A DNA stretch of 54,888 nt from Prevotella sp. GTDB lineage: Bacteria > Bacteroidota > Bacteroidia > Bacteroidales > Bacteroidaceae. Below, piece by piece: positions 41,918 to 50,767 of this stretch. Below the pieces are notes generated by a model that ran no database searches, had not been told where the DNA came from, and worked only from the letters and a program-made list of their open reading frames with translations. Numbering within the stretch: position 1 is the first letter of the stretch; the number at the start of each line of letters is the position of its first letter. The position numbers were made by a program, and so were the translations under genes. The stretch lies in NCBI GenBank assembly GCA_022775985.1, contig JALFIM010000082.1:1-54888 (forward strand). Reading direction: 5' to 3'.

Positions 41918-44479
41918 ATGGAAACCAACAAGACATACACTTTCGATGAAGCCTATAAGGCATCGCTTGACTATTTCGGTGGCGACGAGCTTGCCGCACG
42001 CGTGTGGGTAAGCAAGTATGCCATGAAGGACAGTTTCGGCAACATATACGAGAATACGCCCGAGCAGATGCACTGGCGCATAGCCAACGAGATAGCGCGT
42101 ATAGAGAAGAAATATCCCAATCCGATGTCTGCTGAGCAGATATTCGGGCTGCTCGACCACTTCAAGTACATCATCCCGGCCGGCAGTCCGATGACAGGCA
42201 TCGGCAACGACCACCAGATAGCATCACTGAGCAACTGCTTCGTGATAGGTCTCGACGGCGATGCCGACTCCTACGGGGCCGTCATGCGCATCGATGAGGA
42301 GCAGGTGCAGCTCATGAAGCGGCGCGGAGGTGTGGGCCACGACCTGTCGCAACTGAGGCCGAAAGGGTCGCCTGTAAACAACTCCGCACTCACTTCCACG
42401 GGCCTTGTGCCCTTCATGGAGCGTTACAGCAACTCCACACGCGAGGTGGCGCAGGACGGAAGGCGCGGCGCACTGATGCTCACCGTGAGCATAAAGCACC
42501 CCGACAGCGAGGCGTTCATAGATGCGAAGCTCACTGAAGGCAAGGTGACTGGTGCCAACGTATCGGTGAAGATAGACGATGATTTCATGCGTGATGCCAT
42601 AGACGACAAGCCATACACGCAGCAGTTTCCCATAGACTCTCCCCACCCTGCCATCAGCAAGGAGGTGTCGGCAAAGCGTCTGTGGGAGAAGATAGTACAC
42701 AACGCATGGAAGAGCGCGGAGCCAGGAGTGCTGTTCTGGGACACCATACTGCGCGAGAGCATACCCGACTGCTACGCCGACCTCGGCTTCCGCACCGTCA
42801 GCACCAACCCATGCGGCGAGATACCGCTGTGCCCCTACGACTCATGCCGGCTGATAAGCGTCAACCTATACAGCTATGTGGAGCATCCGTTCACGCCCGA
42901 GGCTACGTTCAACTTCGACAAACTGCGCCAGCATGTGGCCATAGCCCAGCGCATGATGGACGACATCATAGACCTTGAGATAGAGAAGATAGACGCCATA
43001 CTCCAGAAGATAAGCCGCGACCCGCAGTCTGATGAGGTGAAGGAGACGGAGCGTCATCTGTGGGAGAAGATAAAGGCCAAGAGCAGCAAGGGCCGCCGCA
43101 CGGGCGTAGGCATCACCGCCGAGGGCGACATGATAGCCGCCATGGGGCTGCGCTATGGCACGCAAGAGGCCACCGACTTCAGCGTAGAGGTACACAAGAC
43201 GTTGGCTCTCAGCGCATACGGCAGCTCAGTAGTCATGGCCAAGGAGCGCGGAGCGTTCGCCATATACGATGCCGCACGCGAGAAAGACAACCCGTTCGTG
43301 CTGCGCATAAAGGAGGCTTCACCCGAGCTGTATGCCGACATGGTGCGCTATGGCCGCCGCAACATAGCCTGCCTTACCATAGCCCCGACAGGCACCACGA
43401 GCCTCATGACGCAGACCACAAGCGGCATAGAGCCTGTGTTCATGCCCGTGTACAAGCGCAGACGCAAGGTCAACCCCAATGATGCCGGGGTGCATGTAGA
43501 CTTCGTAGATGAGGTGGGCGACTCGTTTGAGGAGTTCATCGTATATCACCATAAGTTCCTTGAGTGGATGCGCGTCAACGGCATAGACACGCAGAAACGC
43601 TACACCCAGGAGGAGATAGACGCTCTCGTGGCACGCTCGCCATACTACAAGGCCACGGCCAACGACGTAGACTGGCTCATGAAGGTGCGCATGCAGGGTG
43701 CCATACAGAAATGGGTGGACCACAGCATCAGCGTGACGGTGAACCTTCCCAACGACGTAGACGAGGCTCTCGTCAACAAACTGTACGTCGAGGCATGGCG
43801 CTCGGGCTGCAAGGGCTGCACCATATACCGCGACGGAAGCCGCTCGGGAGTGATGGTGTCGGTAAGCAAGAAGGACAAGAAGAAGGAGGAGAAGAAGCCC
43901 GATGACACGCGTCTGCGCCGACACGCCAACGTAGTGGAGGTGCGTCCCAAGGAGTTGGCATGCGACGTGGTGCGCTTCCAGAACAACAAGGAGAAGTGGG
44001 TGGCATTCGTCGGACTGCTCGACGGCTATCCATACGAGATATTCACCGGCCTGCAAGACGACGAGGAGGGCATCTCACTGCCCAAGACCGTGACCAAGGG
44101 CAAGATTATCAAGCAGACCAACGAGGACGGCTCGCACCGCTACGACTTCCAGTTCGAGAACAAGCGCGGCTACAAGACCACCGTGGAGGGGCTCAGCGAG
44201 AAGTTCAACCCGGAGTACTGGAACTACGCGAAGCTCATATCAGGCGTGCTGCGCTACCGCATGCCCATAGACCACGTGATAAAGCTCGTAGGCTCACTGC
44301 AACTGAAGAACGAGAGTATCAACACATGGAAGGTAGGCGTGGAGCGTGCCCTGAAGAAGTATATAACCGATGGCACCGAGGCCAAAGGGCTCGTATGCCC
44401 CAACTGCGGACAGGAGACCCTCGTATATCAGGAGGGATGCCTGATATGCAAGAACTGCGGTGCGTCGAGATGTGGATAG
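41918..44479 (+). CDS. nrdJ: Class II (adenosylcobalamin-dependent) ribonucleotide reductase
   Basis: This 853-residue enzyme reduces ribonucleotides using the 5'-deoxyadenosyl radical from coenzyme B12 and works with or without oxygen. One active-site cysteine lies in SLSNCFVIG (Cys107). The catalytic NPCGEIPL is at 297-304 (Cys299, Glu301), and APTGTTSLMTQTTSGIEP follows in the barrel. The C-terminal CPNCGQE...CLICKNCG holds shuttle or zinc-binding cysteines. ATG 41918 is preferred. With nrdD/nrdG in the same window the cell has two RNR classes suited to low oxygen; the need for B12 also fits the MetH reactivation gene at 49847. Confidence 0.96.
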   Translation: METNKTYTFDEAYKASLDYFGGDELAARVWVSKYAMKDSFGNIYENTPEQMHWRIANEIARIEKKYPNPMSAEQIFGLLDHFKYIIPAGSPMTGIGNDHQIASLSNCFVIGLDGDADSYGAVMRIDEEQVQLMKRRGGVGHDLSQLRPKGSPVNNSALTSTGLVPFMERYSNSTREVAQDGRRGALMLTVSIKHPDSEAFIDAKLTEGKVTGANVSVKIDDDFMRDAIDDKPYTQQFPIDSPHPAISKEVSAKRLWEKIVHNAWKSAEPGVLFWDTILRESIPDCYADLGFRTVSTNPCGEIPLCPYDSCRLISVNLYSYVEHPFTPEATFNFDKLRQHVAIAQRMMDDIIDLEIEKIDAILQKISRDPQSDEVKETERHLWEKIKAKSSKGRRTGVGITAEGDMIAAMGLRYGTQEATDFSVEVHKTLALSAYGSSVVMAKERGAFAIYDAAREKDNPFVLRIKEASPELYADMVRYGRRNIACLTIAPTGTTSLMTQTTSGIEPVFMPVYKRRRKVNPNDAGVHVDFVDEVGDSFEEFIVYHHKFLEWMRVNGIDTQKRYTQEEIDALVARSPYYKATANDVDWLMKVRMQGAIQKWVDHSISVTVNLPNDVDEALVNKLYVEAWRSGCKGCTIYRDGSRSGVMVSVSKKDKKKEEKKPDDTRLRRHANVVEVRPKELACDVVRFQNNKEKWVAFVGLLDGYPYEIFTGLQDDEEGISLPKTVTKGKIIKQTNEDGSHRYDFQFENKRGYKTTVEGLSEKFNPEYWNYAKLISGVLRYRMPIDHVIKLVGSLQLKNESINTWKVGVERALKKYITDGTEAKGLVCPNCGQETLVYQEGCLICKNCGASRCG

Positions 44480-44516
44480 AAGCTACGTCACAACATATCA
44501 CTATATGACATGCATG

Positions 44517-44562
44517 GCGGCAGTATCCGATGATGTGTTCAGCCACTGTCGGGTACTGCCGC
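44517..44562 (+). terminator. Hairpin after nrdJ
   Basis: GCGGCAGTATCCG at 44517-44529 pairs with CGGGTACTGCCGC at 44550-44562 with one G-T wobble, in the gap before folB. Confidence 0.55.
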
Positions 44563-44596
44563 TGCTGTATCATCACGTTTTCAACTACCTTTTATT

Positions 44597-44977
44597 ATGT
44601 CACAACAGCTATACGGACGGGTGTTCGTAAGCAACATCCGCCTTCATGCCTACCATGGAGTGCTGCCACAGGAGCGTCTCACGGGCAACGACTACACCGT
44701 GAGCGTGTCTGCCGAATGCCCTCTCGGCGCGGCCATAGACAGCGACGACGTGGCCGACACGCTCAACTATGCCGCCGTATGCCACGTGGTGCGCGAGGAG
44801 ATGCACACACCGTCGGCCCTGCTTGAGCACGTGGTGGGACGCATCTGCCGCCGCATCATGGCCGACTTCGACACGGTGATGGCCGTGACCGTGAGGATGG
44901 TGAAGCTCAATCCGCCCATGGGTGCCGACTGCGACGGTGCCGGCGTGGAGCTGACCATGCGGCGCGGCGACTGCTGA
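44597..44977 (+). CDS. folB: Dihydroneopterin aldolase FolB
   Basis: FolB splits dihydroneopterin into 6-hydroxymethyl-dihydropterin and glycolaldehyde in folate synthesis. The 126-residue protein shows the family start VFVSNIRLHAYHGVLPQERLTG with the substrate-binding region, LNYAAVCHVVREEM in the middle, and VRMVKLNPPMG with the probable catalytic lysine near the end. Length is typical. It lies 117 nt after nrdJ with a hairpin between, so joint transcription is uncertain. Confidence 0.95.
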   Translation: MSQQLYGRVFVSNIRLHAYHGVLPQERLTGNDYTVSVSAECPLGAAIDSDDVADTLNYAAVCHVVREEMHTPSALLEHVVGRICRRIMADFDTVMAVTVRMVKLNPPMGADCDGAGVELTMRRGDC

Positions 44978-44978
44978 C

Positions 44979-45033
44979 GCCGCCATGCGCCACACAGGCG
45001 GCACCCGTCAGGCCACAGACAGGGATGCCTGTC
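44979..45033 (+). terminator. Two small hairpins after folB
   Basis: GCCGCC (44979-44984) pairs with GGCGGC (44997-45002), and GACAGG (45018-45023) pairs with CCTGTC (45028-45033). Neither has a T run in this direction. Confidence 0.35.
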
Positions 45034-45051
45034 GAAAAAACTAAATTATTG

Positions 45052-45083
45052 TTTGTGGTTTCCACTTTTATTAACTAACTTTG
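45052..45083 (+). promoter_or_regulatory. Promoter for the amidase gene
   Basis: TTTG at 45052-45055 and TAACTTTG at 45076-45083, separated by 20 nt. Confidence 0.8.
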
Positions 45084-45120
45084 CACAAACATTTTGTGTA
45101 CATCATGTTTATGATTGTTT

Positions 45121-46761
45121 ATGAGATTTATTAGGCTACTGTTCGCGGTCATCATGATAGCAGTCGGCGCGTCATCTCACGCTGCCGACAAACGTTTCAC
45201 GCTTGTCATCGACGCCGGTCACGGCGGACACGACTCCGGGGCCAAGGGCTCCAAGGCTTACGAGAAGAACATAAACCTCAGCGTGGCGCTCGCCTTCGGC
45301 AGATACGTGGAGCGCAACTGCCCCGACGTGAGGGTGGTGTACACGCGCAAGACCGACGTGTTCGTGCCATTGTACGAGCGTGCCGAGATAGCCAACCGCA
45401 ACAAAGCCAACCTATTCATATCCGTACACACCAACGCCTTGCCCGGCGGCAAGGTGGCGAGGGGCTTCGAGACCTACACGCTCGGCGACGGACGGTCGCA
45501 CGGAAAGCAGATGAACCTCGACGTGGCCAAGCGCGAAAACTCCGTGATACTGCTTGAGAAAGACTACCGCCAGCACTACGTAGGCTACGACCCCAACTCC
45601 CCCGAGAGCAACATAATGTTTGAATTCGTGCAAGACCACAACATGCAGCAGAGCGTGGCCTTCGCCAAGATGCTGCAACGCAGCGTGTGCAGCATGGCCG
45701 GCCGTCCCGACAAGGGCGTACACCAGGACAACTTCGCGGTGCTGCGCCTCACCTCCATGCCGGCCTGTCTCATAGAACTCGGATTCATCACCACCGCCGA
45801 CGAGGAGCGTGTGCTCACCGATGCCGCCAGCGTAGACAAGATAGCACGCGGCATATACAACGCCTTCGCCGAATACAAGAACAAGCAGAACCTCAGCGCG
45901 GAGATACCATACAAGGCGCAGTCGGTAATCCTGCCGGCCGACGACAGCGGCAGCGGCACCGCCACACGTGCCGCCGACAAGGCCGATGACAGCACACCTG
46001 CGGCCACGGCCGACAGCTCACGCATGCCGCTCGTAGCCGAGCACAGCGGTGCCGACATGGCCATACCCACCCCAGTGGCATCAGACAGACCTGCCAAGAG
46101 CACGCGCGGCACTGCACGCCGTGCCGCAGACACGCCGCCTACGCACCGTGAGACATCCCAGACACGCCGTGCCACACAGCAGACGCGCCGCGACACACCG
46201 CAGCCCGCTACTGGCGACGACGGCATAATAATGTTCGACGAGACCGGCGGCAAGGGCTATGCCCACATCAACCAGGCCGCCGACAGCACAGCGGCAGCAC
46301 CAGCCGACACCCATACCGCACGCAGGCGTGCCGCCGTCAAGGCCGAGACGCACGCCGACAGCACGGCCATGGCAGACGCTGACAGCAAGCCACAGACGGC
46401 AGGCGACAGGCAAAAAGCCGCTGACAGCAAGCCTCAGGCCACAAGCCGCAAGCCACAGCCCGAGGCCGGGACTGCCGCGAAAGCCAGCGTGCCGGTGTTC
46501 AAGATACAGATACTCGTGGCATCGCGCAAGCTCAGGGAGGGCGACCCACTGCTGAAAGGGCTCTCGGGGTGCAGCCACTACACCGAGAACGGCAGCTACA
46601 AGTACACCTACGGCGAGTCGGCCAACTACAATGAGATATACAGGCTGCGCAAGACCATCATCGAGAAGTTCCCGTCGTGCTTCATCATAGCATTCAAGGA
46701 CGGCAACAAGATGGATGTCAACGCGGCAATAAGAGAGTTTAAGCAAAACAGAAACAAATAA
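45121..46761 (+). CDS. N-acetylmuramoyl-L-alanine amidase with C-terminal SPOR-like domain
   Basis: The 546-residue exported enzyme cleaves the amide between MurNAc and the peptide stem. A signal peptide (MRFIRLLFAVIMIAVGASSHA) precedes an Amidase_3 domain with zinc-site motif VIDAGHGGHDSGAKG (His34) and NLFISVHTNA. A long, low-complexity linker rich in Ala, Asp, Thr and Arg spans about residues 270-455. The last 85 residues form a SPOR-like domain (VFKIQILVASRKL) that would bind denuded glycan at the septum. It lies 10 bp before mlaD-like, so the two are probably co-transcribed. Confidence 0.94.
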   Translation: MRFIRLLFAVIMIAVGASSHAADKRFTLVIDAGHGGHDSGAKGSKAYEKNINLSVALAFGRYVERNCPDVRVVYTRKTDVFVPLYERAEIANRNKANLFISVHTNALPGGKVARGFETYTLGDGRSHGKQMNLDVAKRENSVILLEKDYRQHYVGYDPNSPESNIMFEFVQDHNMQQSVAFAKMLQRSVCSMAGRPDKGVHQDNFAVLRLTSMPACLIELGFITTADEERVLTDAASVDKIARGIYNAFAEYKNKQNLSAEIPYKAQSVILPADDSGSGTATRAADKADDSTPAATADSSRMPLVAEHSGADMAIPTPVASDRPAKSTRGTARRAADTPPTHRETSQTRRATQQTRRDTPQPATGDDGIIMFDETGGKGYAHINQAADSTAAAPADTHTARRRAAVKAETHADSTAMADADSKPQTAGDRQKAADSKPQATSRKPQPEAGTAAKASVPVFKIQILVASRKLREGDPLLKGLSGCSHYTENGSYKYTYGESANYNEIYRLRKTIIEKFPSCFIIAFKDGNKMDVNAAIREFKQNRNK

Positions 46762-46771
46762 CACCTTATTT

Positions 46772-47674
46772 ATGAAATACTTTACAAAAGAAGTACGCAT
46801 CGCACTCGTTGCGATAGTAGGAGTGACAGTATTGTTCTTCGGAATGAACTTCCTGAAGGGACTGAACATATTCTCGTCCGAGACCGACTACTACGTAGAG
46901 TTTGAGGACATCACCGGCCTCTCATCGTCAAGCCCCGTGTATGCCGACGGCTACAAGGTGGGAGTGGTGAAGCAGATAGACTACGACTACTCACACAAGA
47001 GGGCACCGCAAGTGCTCATCGGCGTGGACAAGCAGCTGCGCATACCCGCCGGCAGCACCGCAGAGATAGAGAGCGACATGCTCGGCAACGTGAAGATAAA
47101 CCTGCTCATGGCCAACAACCCACGCGAGCGGGTCAACCCCGGCGACGTGATAAAGGGCGTGATAAGCAGCGGAGCCATGGGACAGCTCCAGGCCATGATA
47201 CCCACCGTGGAGCGCATACTGCCCAAGCTCGACAGCATAATGACGAGCCTCAACGCCATTCTCGCCGACCCTGCCATACGGCAGTCATTGAAGAATGTGG
47301 AGACCATAACGGCCAACCTCTCCACATCCACCCAGCAGCTCAACACACTGATGACCAACGTCAACCGCTCCGTGCCGGGCATGATGGCCAAGGCCGACCG
47401 CGTGCTCGACAATACAGAGACGGTGACATCAAATCTTGCCAGCCTTGACCTGCAGACCACCATGCAGCACGTAGACCAGACCATAGCCAACGTGGAGAGC
47501 ATGACCGCCAAGCTCAACAGCAGCGAGGGCTTCCTCGGCCGCCTCATGACCGACCCCTCGCTCTACAACAACCTCAACAACACTGTAACCAGTGCCAACA
47601 ACCTGCTCCTCGACCTCAAGTCTCACCCCAAACGCTACGTACACTTCTCCATATTCGGCAAGAAAGACAAGTAA
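46772..47674 (+). CDS. MlaD/MCE family protein
   Basis: The 300-residue protein has one N-terminal membrane helix (residues 9-26) and an MCE domain at about 38-115 (YYVEFEDITGLSSSSPVYADGYKVGVVKQI). A helical stretch with repeated Asn/Thr-rich heptads follows. MCE proteins form rings or tubes that carry lipids between membranes, with a MlaE/MlaF transporter. No mlaE or mlaF is adjacent here. The next gene, plsC, is convergent and also concerns phospholipids, which may be chance. Confidence 0.93.
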   Translation: MKYFTKEVRIALVAIVGVTVLFFGMNFLKGLNIFSSETDYYVEFEDITGLSSSSPVYADGYKVGVVKQIDYDYSHKRAPQVLIGVDKQLRIPAGSTAEIESDMLGNVKINLLMANNPRERVNPGDVIKGVISSGAMGQLQAMIPTVERILPKLDSIMTSLNAILADPAIRQSLKNVETITANLSTSTQQLNTLMTNVNRSVPGMMAKADRVLDNTETVTSNLASLDLQTTMQHVDQTIANVESMTAKLNSSEGFLGRLMTDPSLYNNLNNTVTSANNLLLDLKSHPKRYVHFSIFGKKDK

Positions 47675-47739
47675 GCAGCTCGCACATAGTGCCGTCAGGA
47701 CAGCACAAGTGGCTCTCCTGACATAAAATATCATAAGCC

Positions 47740-47776
47740 AAAGGAGGGCGAATCGCATTGCGATTCGCCCTCCTTT
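47740..47776. terminator. Bidirectional terminator between mlaD-like and plsC
   Basis: A 16-bp perfect inverted repeat (47740-47755 with 47761-47776) encloses CATTG. Its AAA/TTT ends suit termination from both sides. Confidence 0.85.
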
Positions 47777-47862
47777 CTATTTATAACCACAGCCATACAG
47801 CAGAACCGTACAGGCTACATTGCAAAACAAGTATCTGCACATCTCTAACACATGCTGACAAG

Positions 47863-48621
47863 TCACTGGTCTGGATTCTCCACGAATCCCTTGTACTCCT
47901 CATCGAGTCCGCTCATCACGGCCTCGTAGCTCTGCTGCTCCATCATGCGTATGTTGTCGGCACCTTGCCCCTGCGGCTCTATGGGCTTGTGTATGGTGAG
48001 GTGCAGTGGATGCCATACCACCCACTTCATGTCGCGCATGCGTGGCATCACATTGAACGAGCCGTTGATGGTTATCGGCACTACGGGCAACTGTATGTCG
48101 TCGGCAAGCATGAACGCGCCGCGCTTGAACACGCCCATGTGGCCCGTGAAGGTGCGTGCCCCCTCGGGAAACACCACCAGCGACATGCCACCGCGCAGCG
48201 TGGCACGCGCCTTGTCGTAGGTCTCGCGTATCTTGGCAGGGCCGCGCTTGTCTACGAATATCTGGTGCGAAGCCTCACAGGCCCTGCCCACAAACGGAAT
48301 GTTGCGCAGCTGACGCTTCATCATCCACTTGAAGTTGCGGTTGAGGTAGCCGTATATGAGGAATATGTCGAAAGCCCCCTGATGGTTGGCCACGAACACG
48401 TATGAGCATCCCGGCTGCAGATTCTCGCGTCCCTCCACGGTCACAGGCAGGAGCATCATGCGCACTATCAGCCGCGCCCACAGTTTGCCGGGATAGTATC
48501 CCCAGAAATGTCCGTTCCCTAACGTGCAGCCCACCGTCACCACTATGGCGGTGATAAGGGTGCCGAGTGCTATCACCGGCACGGCGATGCACAGTTGGTA
48601 AATGCGATATATGTACTTCAT
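47863..48621 (-). CDS. plsC: 1-acyl-sn-glycerol-3-phosphate acyltransferase (PlsC family)
   Basis: PlsC adds the second acyl chain to lysophosphatidic acid at the inner membrane. The 252-residue protein has an N-terminal membrane helix (VPVIALGTLITAIVVTVG), the catalytic HX4D motif NHQGAFD at 79-85 and the phosphate-binding FPEGART at 151-157. Length fits the family. It starts 20 nt downstream of the metallophosphoesterase gene's stop on the same strand and probably shares its transcript. Confidence 0.93.
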   Translation of the reverse strand: MKYIYRIYQLCIAVPVIALGTLITAIVVTVGCTLGNGHFWGYYPGKLWARLIVRMMLLPVTVEGRENLQPGCSYVFVANHQGAFDIFLIYGYLNRNFKWMMKRQLRNIPFVGRACEASHQIFVDKRGPAKIRETYDKARATLRGGMSLVVFPEGARTFTGHMGVFKRGAFMLADDIQLPVVPITINGSFNVMPRMRDMKWVVWHPLHLTIHKPIEPQGQGADNIRMMEQQSYEAVMSGLDEEYKGFVENPDQ

Positions 48622-48641
48622 AACTGTATGTTTTTGTTTGC

Positions 48642-49850
48642 TTATCTGTCTTTCTCAAGTCCCGCATCCGCTGCATGGCCGCAGTGTCTGGCATGCAGCG
48701 TGATGACCACTACCTCTGGAGGCATGTTCAGGCGGAACGGTGCGAAGCCGCCAAGTCCCGACGACACGTACAGCGCACGGCCGCCACGGCGGTACAGTCC
48801 GCAGTCCTCCCTGTCCACGAGCATGGTGGGCCGCCACCCCATGACGCTCATCTGTCCGCCATGCGTGTGTCCACTGAGTGTGAGGGCCGCACTGGTACGC
48901 GGAAGCACCGAGGTCTCCCACGCCCACGGGTCGTGCTGCATCATCACCACGAAGGTGCCGTGCCCCACCCCGTCCAGCGCACGGCCGTAGTCGGCACGCG
49001 AGGGAAATGGCGGACGGCCGTCATTCTCCGTGCCAGCCACCACTATGGAGTCGCTGCCACGGCGCACCACGCTGTGCGCATTGGCAAGCAGCCTCCAGCC
49101 GAAGCCGCGCTCCGCCTCACGCAGCCGACGCTCGTTGTCGGCACACACGGCGGCACTGGCCGACACATACATGGAGTAGTCGTGATTGCCGAGCACGGCA
49201 AATACGCCGTCGCGTCCACGCAACCGCCGCAGGTCGGCGCTGCAACTCGTGAGCTCCGACGGCTCCATGTTCTGCAAGTCGCCTGTGAACATCACGGCAT
49301 CGGCACGGGCGGCATTCACGCTGTCTACGGCCCGTCCGAGCAGTCCCTCGGGCAGTGTGCCGGCATGTATGTCAGACAACTGCACTATACGGTAGCCCTC
49401 GAAGGCCGGCGGCAGACCGTCAAGGCTGATGTCTACGTGCCTCACCACCAGTTGCCTTGTGCCGAGGGTGAAGCCATAGACGGCTGCCGCAGCCGTGACC
49501 ACTGACAGTACTGTCCCCACTGCCACGCCATAATTGCGGCGCGAGCGCAACGCCCACGCCACGCCACGGCCCACGAGTGAGCACATGGCAAACACCGCCT
49601 TTGGCACCGCCAGCACCGTCACCGCCACCAGATAGAGGCCGAGCCACCGCTGGTCTGTGGGCGCGAAGCCGCGCACGCTGCACATGGCCGCCGTGCCTAT
49701 GAGCAACGCCCAGCACGGCACCCACCACAGCACGCGCTGCCACAGTGGCGGCAACGCACGGCGGCAGAGATGACGGCGGTATATGTATATGTCGGGCAAG
49801 AGTATCACCACGAACAGGAGTATGGATATGCGTGCTATCATGTTCATCAC
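48642..49850 (-). CDS. Membrane-anchored metallophosphoesterase (YaeI-like)
   Basis: The 402-residue protein has three or four hydrophobic segments in the first 160 residues and then a calcineurin-like phosphoesterase domain. All metal motifs are present: LSDIHAG, FTGDLQN, LGNHDYS, HDPW and SGHTHGGQM. Related proteins act on UDP-diacylglucosamine-like or other phospho substrates at the membrane face, but the substrate is unknown. Its ATG overlaps the stop of the upstream MetH-reactivation gene by 4 nt (ATGA), implying coupled translation, and plsC follows after 20 nt. Confidence 0.92.
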   Translation of the reverse strand: MMNMIARISILLFVVILLPDIYIYRRHLCRRALPPLWQRVLWWVPCWALLIGTAAMCSVRGFAPTDQRWLGLYLVAVTVLAVPKAVFAMCSLVGRGVAWALRSRRNYGVAVGTVLSVVTAAAAVYGFTLGTRQLVVRHVDISLDGLPPAFEGYRIVQLSDIHAGTLPEGLLGRAVDSVNAARADAVMFTGDLQNMEPSELTSCSADLRRLRGRDGVFAVLGNHDYSMYVSASAAVCADNERRLREAERGFGWRLLANAHSVVRRGSDSIVVAGTENDGRPPFPSRADYGRALDGVGHGTFVVMMQHDPWAWETSVLPRTSAALTLSGHTHGGQMSVMGWRPTMLVDREDCGLYRRGGRALYVSSGLGGFAPFRLNMPPEVVVITLHARHCGHAADAGLEKDR

Positions 49851-50659
49851 TGTATAGACCCGGCGAGGAACCGCCGCATGAGCTCCACGGGCACGCCACG
49901 GCGCCGCGCGTAGTCGCGGAGTTGCTCCTCGTCTATTTTTCCTAAGTTGAAATAGCGTGCCTCAGGGTGCGCGAACATCAGTCCACTCACCGAGGCATGG
50001 GGCATCATGGCCCCCGATGCGGTGAGGCGTATGCCTATGTCGGAGAACCCGAGTATGCTGTCGAGCACGAAGTTCATGCTCGTGTCGGGCATCGACGGGT
50101 AGCCCACGGCAGGGCGTATGCCACGGAACTTCTCGGCATGCAGCTCGCTGAGCGTAAGGTGCTCGTCGGGAGCATAGCCCCACAGCGTGCGGCGCACCTG
50201 CTCGTGCAGCCGCTCCACGGTGGCCTCGGCCAGCCTGTCGGCCAGCGTCTGTGCCAGCATGCGCAGGTAGTCGTCGCCACGGTAGTCGCACTCCATGGAC
50301 TTGTCTACGGTGGCGGCGAACACTCCTATCTTGTCAGGGATGCCCTGCGAGAGCGGCCGCACGTAGTCGGCGAGGCACAGGCAGGACTTGTCCGCCGACT
50401 CGGGGTGCTGCTGTCGGAGCATGGGTATGCGCTGTCCGCCTACCAGTATGTCGTCACCGTCGGCATTGGCATCATACAGTCCGAAGGCGGCATGGGTCTT
50501 GTAGTGGGCCGACATGCGCGTGAGCATGTCGTCGGCATCGCCGCGCAGGCGTGCCTTCTCGGCCTCGGGCTTGCCTGACAGGCCCCATGCGAAGTAGAAG
50601 TACATCCAGTTGATGTATGGCGCTACATCACTGATGTCGAACGTAAGGATTGTCCTCAT
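49847..50659 (-). CDS. Stand-alone MetH reactivation (AdoMet-binding) domain protein
   Basis: In cobalamin-dependent methionine synthase the C-terminal domain binds AdoMet and re-methylates oxidised cob(II)alamin. This 270-residue protein consists only of that domain: DYLRMLAQTLADRLAEA near 130-146, LWGYAPDEHLTLSEL, the AdoMet-site motif RPAVGYP at 182-188, and SVSGLMFAHPEARYFNLGKI at 223-242. The homocysteine, folate and B12 domains are absent, so it must act on a partner encoded elsewhere. ATG 50659 gives the natural start. It overlaps the next gene by 4 nt. Confidence 0.87.
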   Translation of the reverse strand: MRTILTFDISDVAPYINWMYFYFAWGLSGKPEAEKARLRGDADDMLTRMSAHYKTHAAFGLYDANADGDDILVGGQRIPMLRQQHPESADKSCLCLADYVRPLSQGIPDKIGVFAATVDKSMECDYRGDDYLRMLAQTLADRLAEATVERLHEQVRRTLWGYAPDEHLTLSELHAEKFRGIRPAVGYPSMPDTSMNFVLDSILGFSDIGIRLTASGAMMPHASVSGLMFAHPEARYFNLGKIDEEQLRDYARRRGVPVELMRRFLAGSIQ

Positions 50660-50767
50660 CTGCTGAAAAACGATTGCTGTGGGTGCGCGGCCATCCGTAC
50701 ATGCCGGCCGCTCATGCCCCACACGCTGTTATGTATAGTGGTGTGTGCGTGGGGTAGCCGCACGCTG

